Under the pieces are notes generated by a model. The model was not told the DNA's origin. It searched no databases and saw only the letters and a program-made list of their open reading frames with translations. The translations under genes were made by a program, and so were the position numbers. This document shows, in pieces, positions 1-9,978 of a stretch of 64,000 bases of DNA (position 1 is its first letter; each line of letters opens with the position of its first letter). This DNA comes from Desulfamplus sp964425195 (GTDB taxonomy: Bacteria; Desulfobacterota; Desulfobacteria; Desulfobacterales; Desulfobacteraceae), in assembly GCA_964425195.1 (NCBI GenBank), contig CAYRLG010000007.1, forward strand, positions 62,001 through 126,000, given 5' to 3'.

Positions 1-1154
1 ATTTTTTGAGATTTAGAGTCAAATTGCTGAGCAGAAGCAGCAGGGGGTTGAGGTAAAACAGAAGGGGGGGGATTGGAAGTTAAAACAGTTGTAGAAGTTC
101 CATCAACAACTAAAGGTAAGGGGTCTTCTAATTTCATTGGCTTAATAGATGAAGGTTCCATAAAAAGAGTGAGACTATTCTGCTCTTGAAGTATATGGTA
201 TGGTACCTTTTCTCTCATAACTATATGAATTTTAGAGGCAGATTCATTTCCAGAGCGTCCAATGGGAACAATTTTGTCCACAGCGGAGTTAAAGTATGTT
301 GTAACTAACTGCCTTTGATGATGTTGAGGAATGTCGGTATTGTAGAGGCTTAAACGAAGCTCATTATTAGCCTCATCTCTTTGCATGTCGTATCTGATTG
401 GATTAGAAGTATTGATAACAATTGAGCTTTCCCCCTCATCACCTGAGTGAAAATTAATAGCAGTAACCACGGAACGTTTTCCATAACTACTGGTTGGTAA
501 TGAATCTGAATTTTTCTCTCCAGCCTGAAGAGGCTTTAAAGATGTTGGTGAAGCAGTCGCACTACTTATATCAGTTTTATCTGGTGCATTTTTTATATGA
601 GCTTGAGATTCCTGAAAAAGATCTGTCTCCTCAAAAGTTGCTTTCTCTGAAGATGAGTATTTAATCCCATTTCCATTGTTAGACTGTGCTATGCCTTTGT
701 AAAATGTAATAGTTAGTAAACTGCCATCTTCCTGAGCTTGATAGTTGAAGTTTTCACTTAGTAATATTTTAATTACTACATTCTGTTTTGTAGTACTATC
801 AACATAAGATGCGGACAAAGAACTTATCCCTGTTACTCCTAAAACAGATGGTTGGGTCAAATTATCGGCTATTATGACGTCATGTAGATAAACCATAACC
901 CCTAATGGGAAATCCTGCTTTACAGCAGAATATCTCATTTTCCCATCTCCTTTGATCAGAAGCTCAATTGTCTCTTTATTGACCTTAAGATCAATGGATT
1001 GCAACTGAATCTGATTAGGATGAGTTTTAACTTTATCTGCTGAGTTACGGCTTAACTGAGCAGCGGTGATGCATCCTGTAAGAAGAAACAGACACCACAC
1101 ACAAAATAACGACCTATAAGTCCTTCTAAATCCAGTAAATAGTAAATGAGACAT
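1..1154 (-). CDS. pilQ: Type IV pilus secretin PilQ, N-terminal part (3' end outside window)
   Basis: PilQ forms the outer-membrane ring through which type IV pili emerge. I translated this open frame by hand from the ATG at 1154; it stays open for 384 codons to the window edge. It begins with a lipoprotein signal (hydrophobic stretch ending in LTGC near residue 28). Two beta-rich stretches, at about residues 45-130 and 210-310, resemble AMIN domains, separated by a Ser/Lys-rich linker. A Pro/Ser-rich linker follows at the edge, before the secretin core would begin. It starts 1 bp beyond the pilP stop as the last visible gene of pilMNOPQ. The secretin domain itself is not visible, so the call rests on AMIN-like sequence and operon position. 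Confidence 0.85.
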   Translation of the reverse strand, partial: MSHLLFTGFRRTYRSLFCVWCLFLLTGCITAAQLSRNSADKVKTHPNQIQLQSIDLKVNKETIELLIKGDGKMRYSAVKQDFPLGVMVYLHDVIIADNLTQPSVLGVTGISSLSASYVDSTTKQNVVIKILLSENFNYQAQEDGSLLTITFYKGIAQSNNGNGIKYSSSEKATFEETDLFQESQAHIKNAPDKTDISSATASPTSLKPLQAGEKNSDSLPTSSYGKRSVVTAINFHSGDEGESSIVINTSNPIRYDMQRDEANNELRLSLYNTDIPQHHQRQLVTTYFNSAVDKIVPIGRSGNESASKIHIVMREKVPYHILQEQNSLTLFMEPSSIKPMKLEDPLPLVVDGTSTTVLTSNPPPSVLPQPPAASAQQFDSKSQK

Positions 1155-1155
1155 A

Positions 1156-2001
1156 TCAACCCTTATCATCTAACTTGTTCAGTTTCAACTCCTGAAAGTT
1201 ATCAACAATGTTTCCCTTATAATCTTTAATCTTTTCTTTTATTACTATTTTATCTTTATCTATACTCGTAACCTGCCCAGAATTGCGACCCATGTAAGTT
1301 CCAATATTGACTATATAACCTTTGCCAGTCGCCTCTTGAACCATTGCAACACTTCCAGATTCCCTGTTGAGTATTGCAACAAGCTTAATTTGACTAAAAT
1401 CAAGTTTTTCAAGAGGGGTTAAAATACGTTCCGGAACTGACTCTTCAACTGCCTCTTGAGCCTGTTCAACCGGAGTTTTCTCTTTTATAAGAGGCTCAAA
1501 AGGGTCTATTTTACCCTTTGCAATATAAAAAAGTTTCTCCTCATCACTCTCTTCCATAGATGTTTCAGGGAGTAACAAGCTCTCATTTGCAGGCTTATCA
1601 GTTTCATTTTTTTTATCTGTATTTTTGATTTCACTATTTTCGGAAGTTGCTACATTTGTCTCTGTCTCAGGCACTATAACACTGGTTGAGGAGATATCAA
1701 GATTGGCAGCTTTATCACCCTCTATGTCTTTTTTAGATAAATTGATTGGATTTATGTTTGTTGTATCAATTTGGACAGATACGGCTATATTTTCTTTTGA
1801 TTCAGTTACTGGTTGGTCTATAGTTTTATCTGCTTGAGTTTTTACAGGCTCTTTTTTAATAGGCGTGATTTTTACGCTAACTACCTCTTGAGCAACCTGA
1901 GGTTTATTATCTTTTGTCTGCTGTTCACAAGAAGAGATGACCAATACTAATAATAGAGGTATAAAAATATATAGAAAGTGTATTCTTTTGAAACAGATCA
2001 T
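1156..2001 (-). CDS. pilP: Type IV pilus assembly lipoprotein PilP
   Basis: PilP is an inner-membrane lipoprotein that links the PilN/PilO complex to the PilQ secretin. The 281 aa product has a signal peptide ending in a lipobox (LVISSC, Cys near residue 25). A long Lys/Glu/Thr-rich disordered region covers about residues 30-170. The C-terminal beta domain, about residues 185-275, contains the PilP-like pattern of phrases such as 'AMVQEATGKGYIVNIGTYMG'. The disordered linker makes it longer than the usual ~175 aa PilP. It overlaps pilO by 4 bp, which implies coupled translation within the operon. Confidence 0.88.
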   Translation of the reverse strand: MICFKRIHFLYIFIPLLLVLVISSCEQQTKDNKPQVAQEVVSVKITPIKKEPVKTQADKTIDQPVTESKENIAVSVQIDTTNINPINLSKKDIEGDKAANLDISSTSVIVPETETNVATSENSEIKNTDKKNETDKPANESLLLPETSMEESDEEKLFYIAKGKIDPFEPLIKEKTPVEQAQEAVEESVPERILTPLEKLDFSQIKLVAILNRESGSVAMVQEATGKGYIVNIGTYMGRNSGQVTSIDKDKIVIKEKIKDYKGNIVDNFQELKLNKLDDKG

Positions 2002-2687
2002 TTGTTTCTTACCCTCCCTCTCTTTTTACTACCCTTTTGTGCATCTGCCTGTTCTGCTTCGGTTTTTTCCACAAATCTATATGTAATAGCTTTACATGAC
2101 GCGGTTAAAAGCCCTCCGCTTTGAGAATAGCTTATTGTAATATCTTTAATGTTCACTATACGGGATAACTGCGAAACTCTATCAAAAAACTGAGCTATCT
2201 GATGATATCCACCTTTAACATTAATTGAGACAGGTATTTCAGCGTAAAAATCTTTTAAGGATTCAGATTCGGGTTTAAAAAGCAAAAATTCAAGTCCTGA
2301 ATCGCTACCTGATTTTGATACAGCAGTTAAAAGAGATGGAATCTCTTTTGCATCAGGTAGAGCAGCAAGAGCAGTATAAAACTCCTCCTCTTTAACTCTC
2401 TTTTTTTGTCTAAACTCTTCTAATCGAGCAGCTTTTTGTCGATATGTTGCCAACTGACGATTTAGCTCTTGATGCTTATTTTCAAGAGTAGTTATCTTTT
2501 CTATACGTGGCATCATGAAAAAATAGTAATATCCGCCTATCATAACAGCGAGTGTAACAATACAGATAAGAACTCTTTGCAGCTTTGATAAAACTCCTAT
2601 TTTTTCAAAAAAAGGGGCGGTCTTCTCTATTATCTGGTCGCGAAGAGCCTTTTTACCTTGCTGATCTTTTTCCTTATCTTTCTTCAT
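1998..2687 (-). CDS. pilO: Type IV pilus inner-membrane protein PilO
   Basis: PilO pairs with PilN in the inner-membrane alignment complex of the pilus machine. The 229 aa protein has a short Lys-rich cytoplasmic N-terminus and one membrane segment at about residues 37-58. A coiled coil follows (about 60-105), then a ferredoxin-like C-terminal domain (about 110-215). The tail is Lys/Arg-rich. Both ends overlap neighbouring genes by 4 bp. Size, topology and operon position all fit PilO. Confidence 0.87.
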   Translation of the reverse strand: MKKDKEKDQQGKKALRDQIIEKTAPFFEKIGVLSKLQRVLICIVTLAVMIGGYYYFFMMPRIEKITTLENKHQELNRQLATYRQKAARLEEFRQKKRVKEEEFYTALAALPDAKEIPSLLTAVSKSGSDSGLEFLLFKPESESLKDFYAEIPVSINVKGGYHQIAQFFDRVSQLSRIVNIKDITISYSQSGGLLTASCKAITYRFVEKTEAEQADAQKGSKKRGRVRNK

Positions 2688-3271
2688 TTTTTCTTGCTCT
2701 GCTCTGGCTGATTGTCGTTTTTAATATCCTTAGCGGTTTTAGCGGAAAGCACCTCAAAAGCCTTTACTTTAACTGATTGAACATCTTGCATCTGAAGATT
2801 TTTTAAATCAACACTTGTAAATAGAGATGATTTCTCAAGGTTGGTCATAAAATCTGCTACAGTTCTATTGTCAAACGCAATGCCTTTAAGTATTACAGAT
2901 GCGTCTGATGTCTGAAGTGAAGTTATCCACATCTGTTCTGGAACTACAAGTCGAGTCATTGCTTCAAGAAGAATAACAGGCTCTTTACGCATAGCTTCTA
3001 AGTTGCTGACAACATTAAGTTTTTGCTCTAATATTGCAAGCTCTTTTTCAATGGCAGTAACTTCATCTGCCTTTGCTTTGTAGTCTTTTATTTGTGCATT
3101 AAGCTGTGTAATTCCATATTCAAGTTTTGCTATACTTTTATCAATAGATATTGTTATGTATGTCATGATAAGTGAGATAAAAATAAGCAGCAATAAAAAG
3201 ATAGATACCTGTTTACGAATATTCTCTTTTGCTCGTGCCGCCCTAAATGGCAGTAAGTTAATACGTATCAT
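2684..3271 (-). CDS. pilN: Type IV pilus inner-membrane protein PilN
   Basis: PilN binds the actin-like PilM through its short N-terminus, and that peptide opens here in the canonical form MIRINLLPFR. The 195 aa protein then has one membrane segment (about residues 22-42) and a coiled coil (about 45-90). A fimbrial-assembly domain (about 95-175) follows. It overlaps pilM and pilO by 4 bp each. The N-terminal INLLP motif makes this assignment firm. Confidence 0.92.
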   Translation of the reverse strand: MIRINLLPFRAARAKENIRKQVSIFLLLLIFISLIMTYITISIDKSIAKLEYGITQLNAQIKDYKAKADEVTAIEKELAILEQKLNVVSNLEAMRKEPVILLEAMTRLVVPEQMWITSLQTSDASVILKGIAFDNRTVADFMTNLEKSSLFTSVDLKNLQMQDVQSVKVKAFEVLSAKTAKDIKNDNQPEQSKKK

Positions 3272-4335
3272 TTATCATCCGCTTTTCTTAATGCAAGTCC
3301 CAAAGCAATAGAGGCAAATGGAACACTCTGGTTAATAAAAGAGTCACTGAACTTGTTTTGATTGACAATAACCCCCTGAAATGGATTGAAGATAGATACG
3401 GGTAATGAAAGAGCCTCGGAAAGTGTATTTGCAAATCCGCTAACCAAAGAACCGCCGCCTGTTAGAAATACTTTGTCAATTTTTCCATGAGTCGATTTTG
3501 CCTGAAATGTCTTTACGATATTTTGAATCTCTATAGACCACATCTTTGAAAAATTTTGACACATTTCATCAAACGATTCAACGCTCATTGACTCTTTATC
3601 TGTCCTTAAAAAAATTTTGATGGCATCGTCAATACCACAACTAACCTCTGATGCTATCTCTTCCCATATTTGAGCGACTCCTGATGATGAATCTCGCATC
3701 ATCAATGAACCGTTATCTTTAACTATATTTAAGGATGTTTTGTGAGAGCCAACATCAATAAGCATTGCCATTTCTTCATTTCGTCCGTGGGAGGCAACTT
3801 CAAATATGTTTTGAAATGCAAAGCTGTCAACATCAATAACCTGTGCATTTAGACCAGCTTCATCTGTCAATTCAATATATGATGAGACAATATCTTTTTT
3901 GACTGCTACAAGAAGAACATTCATCTGGTCAGGATTTCCATCATTATCACCGATTATCTGAAAATCTACATTCATGTCATCAATATCGTAAGGGATATAT
4001 TGTTCTGCTTCAAAACGTATTGATTCAAGTAAAGATGACTCAGAGGATGCTGCTGCAGATGGCATACTTATAGTTTTAACAACTACTGAAGAGCCACCCG
4101 TTGAGATAGCAACATTTTTTGATTTTATATTGTGGGTTTTAAAAAGTGTTTTTATAGCCTTAGCTAATTCGTCCATTTCAACGATCTGACCATCTTCAAT
4201 TAAACCGGAACGAATAGGGGCAACGCCGAACTTATTAAGAATCGGATTTTTTCCACTGCTTTTAAGTTCAGCTACTTTAATAAGAGATGTACCTATATCA
4301 AGTCCGACCAGATGTTTTTTTTTATTAAATACCAT
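3268..4335 (-). CDS. pilM: Type IV pilus actin-like ATPase PilM
   Basis: PilM is a cytoplasmic actin/FtsA-fold ATPase that docks on the PilN N-terminus. The 355 aa protein has the phosphate-1 loop LDIGTS at residues 12-17, a second loop around 'LIDVGSHKT', and an adenosine-motif-like 'FLTGGGSLV' near residue 290. Length equals the family norm. It is the first gene of the minus-strand pilMNOPQ operon, and the 533 bp AT-rich gap upstream should hold the promoter. Confidence 0.93.
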   Translation of the reverse strand: MVFNKKKHLVGLDIGTSLIKVAELKSSGKNPILNKFGVAPIRSGLIEDGQIVEMDELAKAIKTLFKTHNIKSKNVAISTGGSSVVVKTISMPSAAASSESSLLESIRFEAEQYIPYDIDDMNVDFQIIGDNDGNPDQMNVLLVAVKKDIVSSYIELTDEAGLNAQVIDVDSFAFQNIFEVASHGRNEEMAMLIDVGSHKTSLNIVKDNGSLMMRDSSSGVAQIWEEIASEVSCGIDDAIKIFLRTDKESMSVESFDEMCQNFSKMWSIEIQNIVKTFQAKSTHGKIDKVFLTGGGSLVSGFANTLSEALSLPVSIFNPFQGVIVNQNKFSDSFINQSVPFASIALGLALRKADDK

Positions 4336-4868
4336 GATTGGTTACAATACCTTTCTCTATTTTTCCAGTAAATATAAATTTTTTAAAAAATCATCTGACT
4401 CCATAATAAAAATGTTGTAAACAAAGTGATATTTTTTTACACAGGAGCAATTGAGGTAACTAATCATATTGAATTTACACTATCTGATCCGTTGGAACTC
4501 CTTGTTTTGCCTCATAATTCATAAATAGGACTATATTTTAATCAAGATAAAACTGTTAATAAGGTTATTAATTATTGCTATTTTTATATTGATTATACAT
4601 AAAATATCTTTGTGTAAGCGGTATAATTAAGCTATATGTTAGTTTAATTATAGCATTATAAAATAATTACCAATTTTTTTCTTTGAATAACTATTAATAA
4701 AAATAATCAACAAAAGCAAATAAAAAAAATAAAATCCTATCTTAAATTATTGTAGTACAAAACAACGTAAATTACTTGTAATATTCAATGCAAAACAGCA
4801 AAAAAAACGGTGTCTATTTTTAAAATATTTATAACCATAATTTGACAATAAGATAAGAAAAAAAAGTT
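4336..4868. other. AT-rich intergenic region between divergent pilM and sensor kinase genes
   Basis: This is 533 bp of very AT-rich sequence separating divergent operons, so it must carry promoters in both directions. I see a GTATAAT near 4620 that could be a -10 element, but no convincing -35 and no -24/-12 site. No open frame, tRNA or terminator was recognised. Confidence 0.5.
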
Positions 4869-6293
4869 ATGATAGATAAAAAAAGTAATGGTAGAGAGCA
4901 AAAACCCTTTCAACTTGTAAAATTTTTTACATTTTCTGCATTAATGGTTATGTTTACCGCAACTATTTTTATTTCTGCAGTTAACTCACATTGGGTTAGA
5001 AATATACTACAAGAGAAGAGCGAAGAGTATGCACATCTTCTTGTAGCTAACTTAAACCACCAAATTTTTTTACAGTTTATAATTCCGGCTGTTTTAAAAT
5101 ATGGTAAAATTAAGCTAAGAGAAGATTCTCAGTACCAGAGAATGGATAGAGTTATTAAAACCACACTACATGGTTTTAATGTTGAGATGGTAAATATTTA
5201 CGATATGAAAGATACTATAGCGTACAGTTTTGATAGCTCAAAAAAAGGTGTAAAGAGTGCTGGTGGAGTTGGTTATGCAATGGCATTGAAAAATAAGGCA
5301 ACATCTCACCTTGTTGAAAAGGGGAACTTTATTGAGTTATTACTTGGTTTCCCTCATCAGACCAAAATAGTCACTTTTGCACCTTTGAGGGCTGAAAAAC
5401 CTCTCTCTTCAGCTCAGGGACCTGTGCTTGGTGTTGTGGAGATAATACAGGATATCTCTGATGATTATCATAAAATTTTTAGATTACAGTTGCTTATAGT
5501 GGCAACCTGTTTTGCTGTTATGGCAGCTCTATTTTTTATACTTGTCTTAGTAGTCAGAAGAGGAGAGATTATTATTGAGGCAAGGGCGATAGAGAGGTTA
5601 AAACTTGAAGAGAAACTCCAAAGAGCCGAGCATCTCTCTGCTATTGGAGAGATGACCGCGGGCATTTCTCACGAGATTAGAAATCCTCTTGGAATAATAA
5701 AAAGTTCTGCAGAGTTGCTGAAAAAAAAGATGGTAAAAACTGAACAGTCAACTACGATAATTGATATAATTGTTGAGGAGTCTATAAGGCTTAATAATAT
5801 AATAAAAGATTTTCTCGACTTTGCAAAACCAATGACACCATCTCTTAAGGCGTGCCATATTGATGATATAATTGAAAAAAACATAAACTACTTGTCTGAA
5901 CAGATTAAAGAGCACGATTTTATAATAGAGAAAAAATTTGCGCAACCAACTCCAGAAATTATGGCAGATTCAGAGAGACTTTATCAAGCATTTTTAAATA
6001 TTATGCTCAATGCGTTTCAAGCAATGCCACAAGGAGGTAAACTTACCATTGAAATGGTATCTGAGAGTGATAAAATTACAATCTATTTTCATGATCAAGG
6101 TAAGGGTATTGCTCAAGAGAGTTTAAAAAAAATATGGAATCCATTTTTTACAACAAAAGAGATGGGAACTGGGCTTGGTATGGGGATTGTTAAAAACATA
6201 ATTGAATCGCATCATGGCAAAATAGATGTATTTAACAGAGAGTCAGGCGGTGTAACTGTTAAAATAGTGCTTTATAACAAGGAAATCTATTGA
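4869..6293 (+). CDS. Membrane sensor histidine kinase (ZraS/AtoS-like)
   Basis: This 474 aa protein is a two-component sensor with a periplasmic domain between membrane segments at about residues 17-39 and 207-230. A short linker leads to a HisKA domain with phosphoacceptor His268 in the motif SHEIRNP. The HATPase domain contains an N-box (NIMLNAFQAMP), a G1 box (DQGKGI) and a G2 box (GTGLGMGI). No HAMP domain is obvious. The stop overlaps the start of the sigma54 regulator downstream, so the two form a co-translated pair. Architecture and length resemble ZraS-type kinases; the signal cannot be read from sequence. Confidence 0.9.
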   Translation: MIDKKSNGREQKPFQLVKFFTFSALMVMFTATIFISAVNSHWVRNILQEKSEEYAHLLVANLNHQIFLQFIIPAVLKYGKIKLREDSQYQRMDRVIKTTLHGFNVEMVNIYDMKDTIAYSFDSSKKGVKSAGGVGYAMALKNKATSHLVEKGNFIELLLGFPHQTKIVTFAPLRAEKPLSSAQGPVLGVVEIIQDISDDYHKIFRLQLLIVATCFAVMAALFFILVLVVRRGEIIIEARAIERLKLEEKLQRAEHLSAIGEMTAGISHEIRNPLGIIKSSAELLKKKMVKTEQSTTIIDIIVEESIRLNNIIKDFLDFAKPMTPSLKACHIDDIIEKNINYLSEQIKEHDFIIEKKFAQPTPEIMADSERLYQAFLNIMLNAFQAMPQGGKLTIEMVSESDKITIYFHDQGKGIAQESLKKIWNPFFTTKEMGTGLGMGIVKNIIESHHGKIDVFNRESGGVTVKIVLYNKEIY

Positions 6294-7678
6294 AAATGCA
6301 AACCATTTTAATCGTTGATGACGAAAAAAATTATCCTAAGATAATTGGAGAAGTTCTTAAAGAAGAGGGATTTAATCCAGTACCATCCTCAAGTGCCCTT
6401 GAGGCTCTTGAGCTTATAAAAGCTAAACATATTGATCTTGTACTTACTGATGTTATGATGCCGGGTATGGATGGGATTGCACTTTTAGCTAAAATCAAAG
6501 AGCTTGAACCTGATATGCCGGTCATTATAATGACAGCTCATGGAAGTGTGGAACGTGCTGTTGAGGCTATGCAAAAAGGGGCTTATACATATATCCTTAA
6601 ACCATTTGATAATGATACTCTTATTGCCCATATTCAAAAAGCTATATCTATTCATGAAATTGTAAAGGAAAATTCAATACTTCGAGAGGCTATTAGCACA
6701 CAGTATAATTTTTGTAATATTATTGGAAAAAGCCAACCTATGCAGGAACTTTACAGTATCATCAAAAGAGTTGCTCCGACAGGAGCAAACATACTTATAG
6801 AAGGAGAGAGTGGTACTGGTAAAGAGCTTGCGGCTAAATCTATACATTATAATAGTCCAAGAAAAAGTGGACCTCTTATCTGTGTTAACTGTTCTGCTTT
6901 TGCAGAAACTCTTTTAGAAAGTGAGCTGTTTGGGCATGAAAAAGGGGCTTTTACAGGTGCTGCAACAATGAAAAAAGGGCGTTTTGAGCTTGCTGAACAA
7001 GGCTCTATTTTCCTTGATGAAATAGGGGAACTCTCTTTAAATATTCAGGTGAAACTATTGAGGGTGTTGCAAGAGAAGAGTATTGAAAGGGTGGGAGGAA
7101 CAGTTCCAATAAAGGTAGATTTTCGCTTAATAGCAGCTACTAACAGAAATCTTGAGGAAGAGGTAAAAAAAGGGAGATTTAGAGAAGACCTTTACTATAG
7201 ACTAAATGTTGTAAAAGCAGTTATGCCAGCATTAAGAGATCGTAAAGGGGATATTCCTCTTTTGATTAACCACTTTATTCAAAAATACTCCCATGAAAGA
7301 AAAATTACCGAGCAGATAGAAAATTTAGAGCCATTGGAAGGGGTAACGCCTGAGGCTGCCAGAATGCTTTTTGACTATTCGTGGCCCGGTAATGTTAGAG
7401 AACTTGAGAATCTTATTGAACGGACAGTTATACTATCTACGGGTAGATTTATTACCCCTGCAGATCTTCCGATTCAGATTCGCAAGGGTATAAGTCCTCA
7501 GCTTAATTTAGATGGCATTCCTGAAAATGCAGGGTTAAATGAGACCCTTGCAGCAGTTGAAAAGCGAATGCTTCAAAAAGCAATGGCACAAGCTGGTAAT
7601 ATTCAAACTAAAGCTGCTGAAATTTTAGGAATAGGAAAAAGCGGCCTTAATCAGAAATTAAAAAAATATGGGTTATAA
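6290..7678 (+). CDS. Sigma54-dependent response regulator (NtrC/ZraR family)
   Basis: This is the activator partner of the kinase upstream. The 462 aa protein has a receiver domain (about residues 1-120, Asp54 in LTDVMMPG). An AAA+ domain follows with Walker A GESGTGKE, the sigma54-contacting GAFTGA loop, and the arginine-finger region. A Fis-type helix-turn-helix closes the C-terminus. The start is probably the TTG at 6290, because the AAGGA at about 6279 sits 6 nt upstream; ATG 6296 is the alternative. It must act on -24/-12 promoters, and two such sites occur in this window. Confidence 0.93.
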   Translation: MKMQTILIVDDEKNYPKIIGEVLKEEGFNPVPSSSALEALELIKAKHIDLVLTDVMMPGMDGIALLAKIKELEPDMPVIIMTAHGSVERAVEAMQKGAYTYILKPFDNDTLIAHIQKAISIHEIVKENSILREAISTQYNFCNIIGKSQPMQELYSIIKRVAPTGANILIEGESGTGKELAAKSIHYNSPRKSGPLICVNCSAFAETLLESELFGHEKGAFTGAATMKKGRFELAEQGSIFLDEIGELSLNIQVKLLRVLQEKSIERVGGTVPIKVDFRLIAATNRNLEEEVKKGRFREDLYYRLNVVKAVMPALRDRKGDIPLLINHFIQKYSHERKITEQIENLEPLEGVTPEAARMLFDYSWPGNVRELENLIERTVILSTGRFITPADLPIQIRKGISPQLNLDGIPENAGLNETLAAVEKRMLQKAMAQAGNIQTKAAEILGIGKSGLNQKLKKYGL

Positions 7679-7701
7679 TTTCAGTCATTAACCAACTATT
7701 T

Positions 7702-8517
7702 TTAAGATAGCTCTTTTTCTGCTGTTACTATATTTTTCATCTCTCCAACTTTGCTAATAATGCTTTCAAGAGTATCCCCTGGTTTGAGAAATATTGGAGG
7801 TTTTCTCACAAATCCAACTCCACTTGGGGTACCTGTTAGAATAACTGTACCTGCAAGCATTGTCATACTTTGGGATAGCTTTGAAATTAGCTCTGCAACA
7901 GAAAAGATCATATCTGAAGTAGAGCTTTGTTGCATGATTTCTCCGTTTAATTTGCACATAAGTTCAAGATTTTGCGGATCGTTTATCTCATCTTTAGTTA
8001 CTATAGCAGGACCTAAGGGACAGAAAGTATCAAAACTTTTCCCTCTAACCCACTGTCCTCCACCACTATGTTTTTGCCATCTTCTTGCAGAGATATCATT
8101 AGCAGTTGTGTATCCAAAAACATGATTAAGAGCACTCTCCTTTCTGATATTTTTCCCTGTTTTACCAATAACAACAGCAAGCTCTACCTCATAATCAACT
8201 TGAAGAGGATCAAGGCATGAAATTGGAATTTCAATATCAGAATATGGTCCTGTAACAGCAGCTGGATTTTTCATAAAAAGAACAGGGTGTTGTGGAAGCT
8301 CAACTCCTGTCTCTTGAGCGTGCATTCTATAATTTAACCCTATACACAAGATTGCAACCGGCTGAAAGGGGGCAAGCAAAGTTTTAATTTCAACTCTTCT
8401 ATCTGTTACTGTAAAATCACTAAATATATCTCCATTTATTACTGTGGCAGACCTATCCTTCATATCGCAACCTGTAAATTGCTTGCCTTCATTATCTAAA
8501 AATCTCACTATACGCAC
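7702..8517 (-). CDS. Fumarylacetoacetate hydrolase (FAH) family protein
   Basis: The 271 aa protein has a short N-terminal domain and a full FAH fold. Candidate metal ligands are Glu110 and Glu112 in YEVELA and Asp141 in TTAND; the GLNYRMHA and TGTPSGVG motifs are also present. Family members hydrolyse or decarboxylate/isomerise beta-keto acids such as fumarylpyruvate, oxaloacetate or hydroxyheptadienedioate. The substrate cannot be decided. It stands alone, convergent with the response regulator gene, with no catabolic operon around it. Confidence 0.85.
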   Translation of the reverse strand: MRIVRFLDNEGKQFTGCDMKDRSATVINGDIFSDFTVTDRRVEIKTLLAPFQPVAILCIGLNYRMHAQETGVELPQHPVLFMKNPAAVTGPYSDIEIPISCLDPLQVDYEVELAVVIGKTGKNIRKESALNHVFGYTTANDISARRWQKHSGGGQWVRGKSFDTFCPLGPAIVTKDEINDPQNLELMCKLNGEIMQQSSTSDMIFSVAELISKLSQSMTMLAGTVILTGTPSGVGFVRKPPIFLKPGDTLESIISKVGEMKNIVTAEKELS

Positions 8518-8753
8518 TTAATTTATCTCCTTCATTTAGATTTTTCATGTAAATTGTAAAATTTAGTTGACATAAAAATTTGAGTAAAAAATATATGGAC
8601 AGATATCTTCAATCTATCTATAAAAGAGTAGATAAAATATATTGAATTACAAAGTCTATACAGACAAAACAAAATAGGCAAAAAATAGAAGTACTTACAC
8701 TTAATTTACTTTTAATTTAAAGTAAATTATTTAAAAAATATTAAATAGCTACT

Positions 8754-9170
8754 ATGACAAAGAAAACTATCACAGAAAAAACTATAAAAACAGAGAAAAT
8801 TATTAGAGAGATTGTGCTTGATAACCACCAAAAACTTCAGATTCTTGATAAATCCAGAAAAATAAGTGCTGACGCTTATCTTGTAGCGATGGAAGTTAGA
8901 ATCGATATTCTTATAGAGAAAAATCTATTTTCAAATAGAGAGCTTGAGTCAATAAATTTTGATGAAGTAAGCCAAAAACTTGGTTACTATGTCCGTTTTG
9001 AATACAAAGAGAAACGTAATTTTATTATGGCTGAAAATAAAGATAGAGTATTGCAAGAACTTGTGGATAAATTTTGTGAGAACATGATAGGTTATCTCTC
9101 TAAAGACTCTTTTCCCTATAAATTTGTTTTGAAAAAATATCGTGATCTCAACAAAAAATTGCTATTTTAA
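8754..9170 (+). CDS. Conserved-looking hypothetical protein
   Basis: I do not recognise this 138 aa protein. It is highly charged (Lys/Glu-rich), with no signal peptide or membrane segment, and is predicted mostly helical. The first 30 residues are a Lys/Thr-rich stretch. No Shine-Dalgarno sequence precedes the ATG, but codon use resembles its neighbours and the frame covers most of the gap. It sits alone between the FAH gene and a transglycosylase gene. Confidence 0.55.
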   Translation: MTKKTITEKTIKTEKIIREIVLDNHQKLQILDKSRKISADAYLVAMEVRIDILIEKNLFSNRELESINFDEVSQKLGYYVRFEYKEKRNFIMAENKDRVLQELVDKFCENMIGYLSKDSFPYKFVLKKYRDLNKKLLF

Positions 9171-9276
9171 AAGAGGATTAGTAAATAGCCCCCCGACCAT
9201 AACACATTGGATTTTAAGCCAAAATGCTATAAATTTAATCTGGATAATATAAAATGACCGGAGGCAACCTGAAAGT

Positions 9277-9972
9277 ATGTTATATATTAATTTTATTAAT
9301 AATGATCTAATCTGCATTAATTCTAATATTAGATTGCTTAAAACTGCTCTTCAAATTAATTTATTATCTATTGTTGTTTTGGTGGTATCAGTTATGACTG
9401 TTTTTCTATTTGCACAAACATCTGTGGCTGATATTTATATTTATAAAGATAAAAACGGCGTAAAACATTTTACTAATGTGCCTAATGACTCTAAGTACAA
9501 ACTATTCATACCGGAACGTAGCGGTAGGATATATTACAGTGGGACGGGGGGGTATAAAAGAGTACCTGCACGTGCAATAAATACCAAGGCTTTTGACTCT
9601 ATTATAGAAAAGGCATCAATTAGATATGGTTTGGATGGAGCTTTGATAAAAGCTGTTATATCTGCTGAATCTGCGTTTAACTCTCAGGCGGTTTCGCCTA
9701 AAGGAGCTAAAGGTCTGATGCAGATAATGCCAGAAAACTATGGTCATCTTAACATCTCTGATCCCTTTAACCCAGCCCAAAATATTATGGGTGGAGCAAA
9801 GTATCTAAGACAGATGTTGCAAGTGCATGATGGGAAGTTGCAACTTGCACTTGCAGCGTATAATGCAGGACCTGAGGCTGTTAGAAAATATGAGGGAATA
9901 CCACCCTATAATGAGACAAGAAATTATGTGTTTAAAGTTATGAATCTGTATAATCAATATAGAAATATGTAA
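9277..9972 (+). CDS. Lytic transglycosylase with DUF4124 and SLT domains
   Basis: This 231 aa protein should cleave peptidoglycan glycan strands in the periplasm. A membrane or signal segment lies unusually deep at about residues 29-51, after a 28-residue N-terminus. A DUF4124 module follows (YIYKDKNGVKHFTNVP, about 52-75), then an SLT domain (about 103-225) with catalytic Glu131 in SAESAFN and the GLMQIMP and AAYNAGP motifs. GGAGG at 9260 is 12 nt from the ATG, a long spacing. An in-frame later start would shorten the N-terminus, but none has a better ribosome site. Confidence 0.87.
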   Translation: MLYINFINNDLICINSNIRLLKTALQINLLSIVVLVVSVMTVFLFAQTSVADIYIYKDKNGVKHFTNVPNDSKYKLFIPERSGRIYYSGTGGYKRVPARAINTKAFDSIIEKASIRYGLDGALIKAVISAESAFNSQAVSPKGAKGLMQIMPENYGHLNISDPFNPAQNIMGGAKYLRQMLQVHDGKLQLALAAYNAGPEAVRKYEGIPPYNETRNYVFKVMNLYNQYRNM

Positions 9973-9978
9973 TAATTT

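Noticed and set aside
4485..4512. Possible -24/-12 promoter (TTGGAACTCC then TTGTTTTGC) upstream of the first kinase gene
   Set aside because: The GG and GC are 13 nt apart instead of 10, so it cannot be a sigma54 site.
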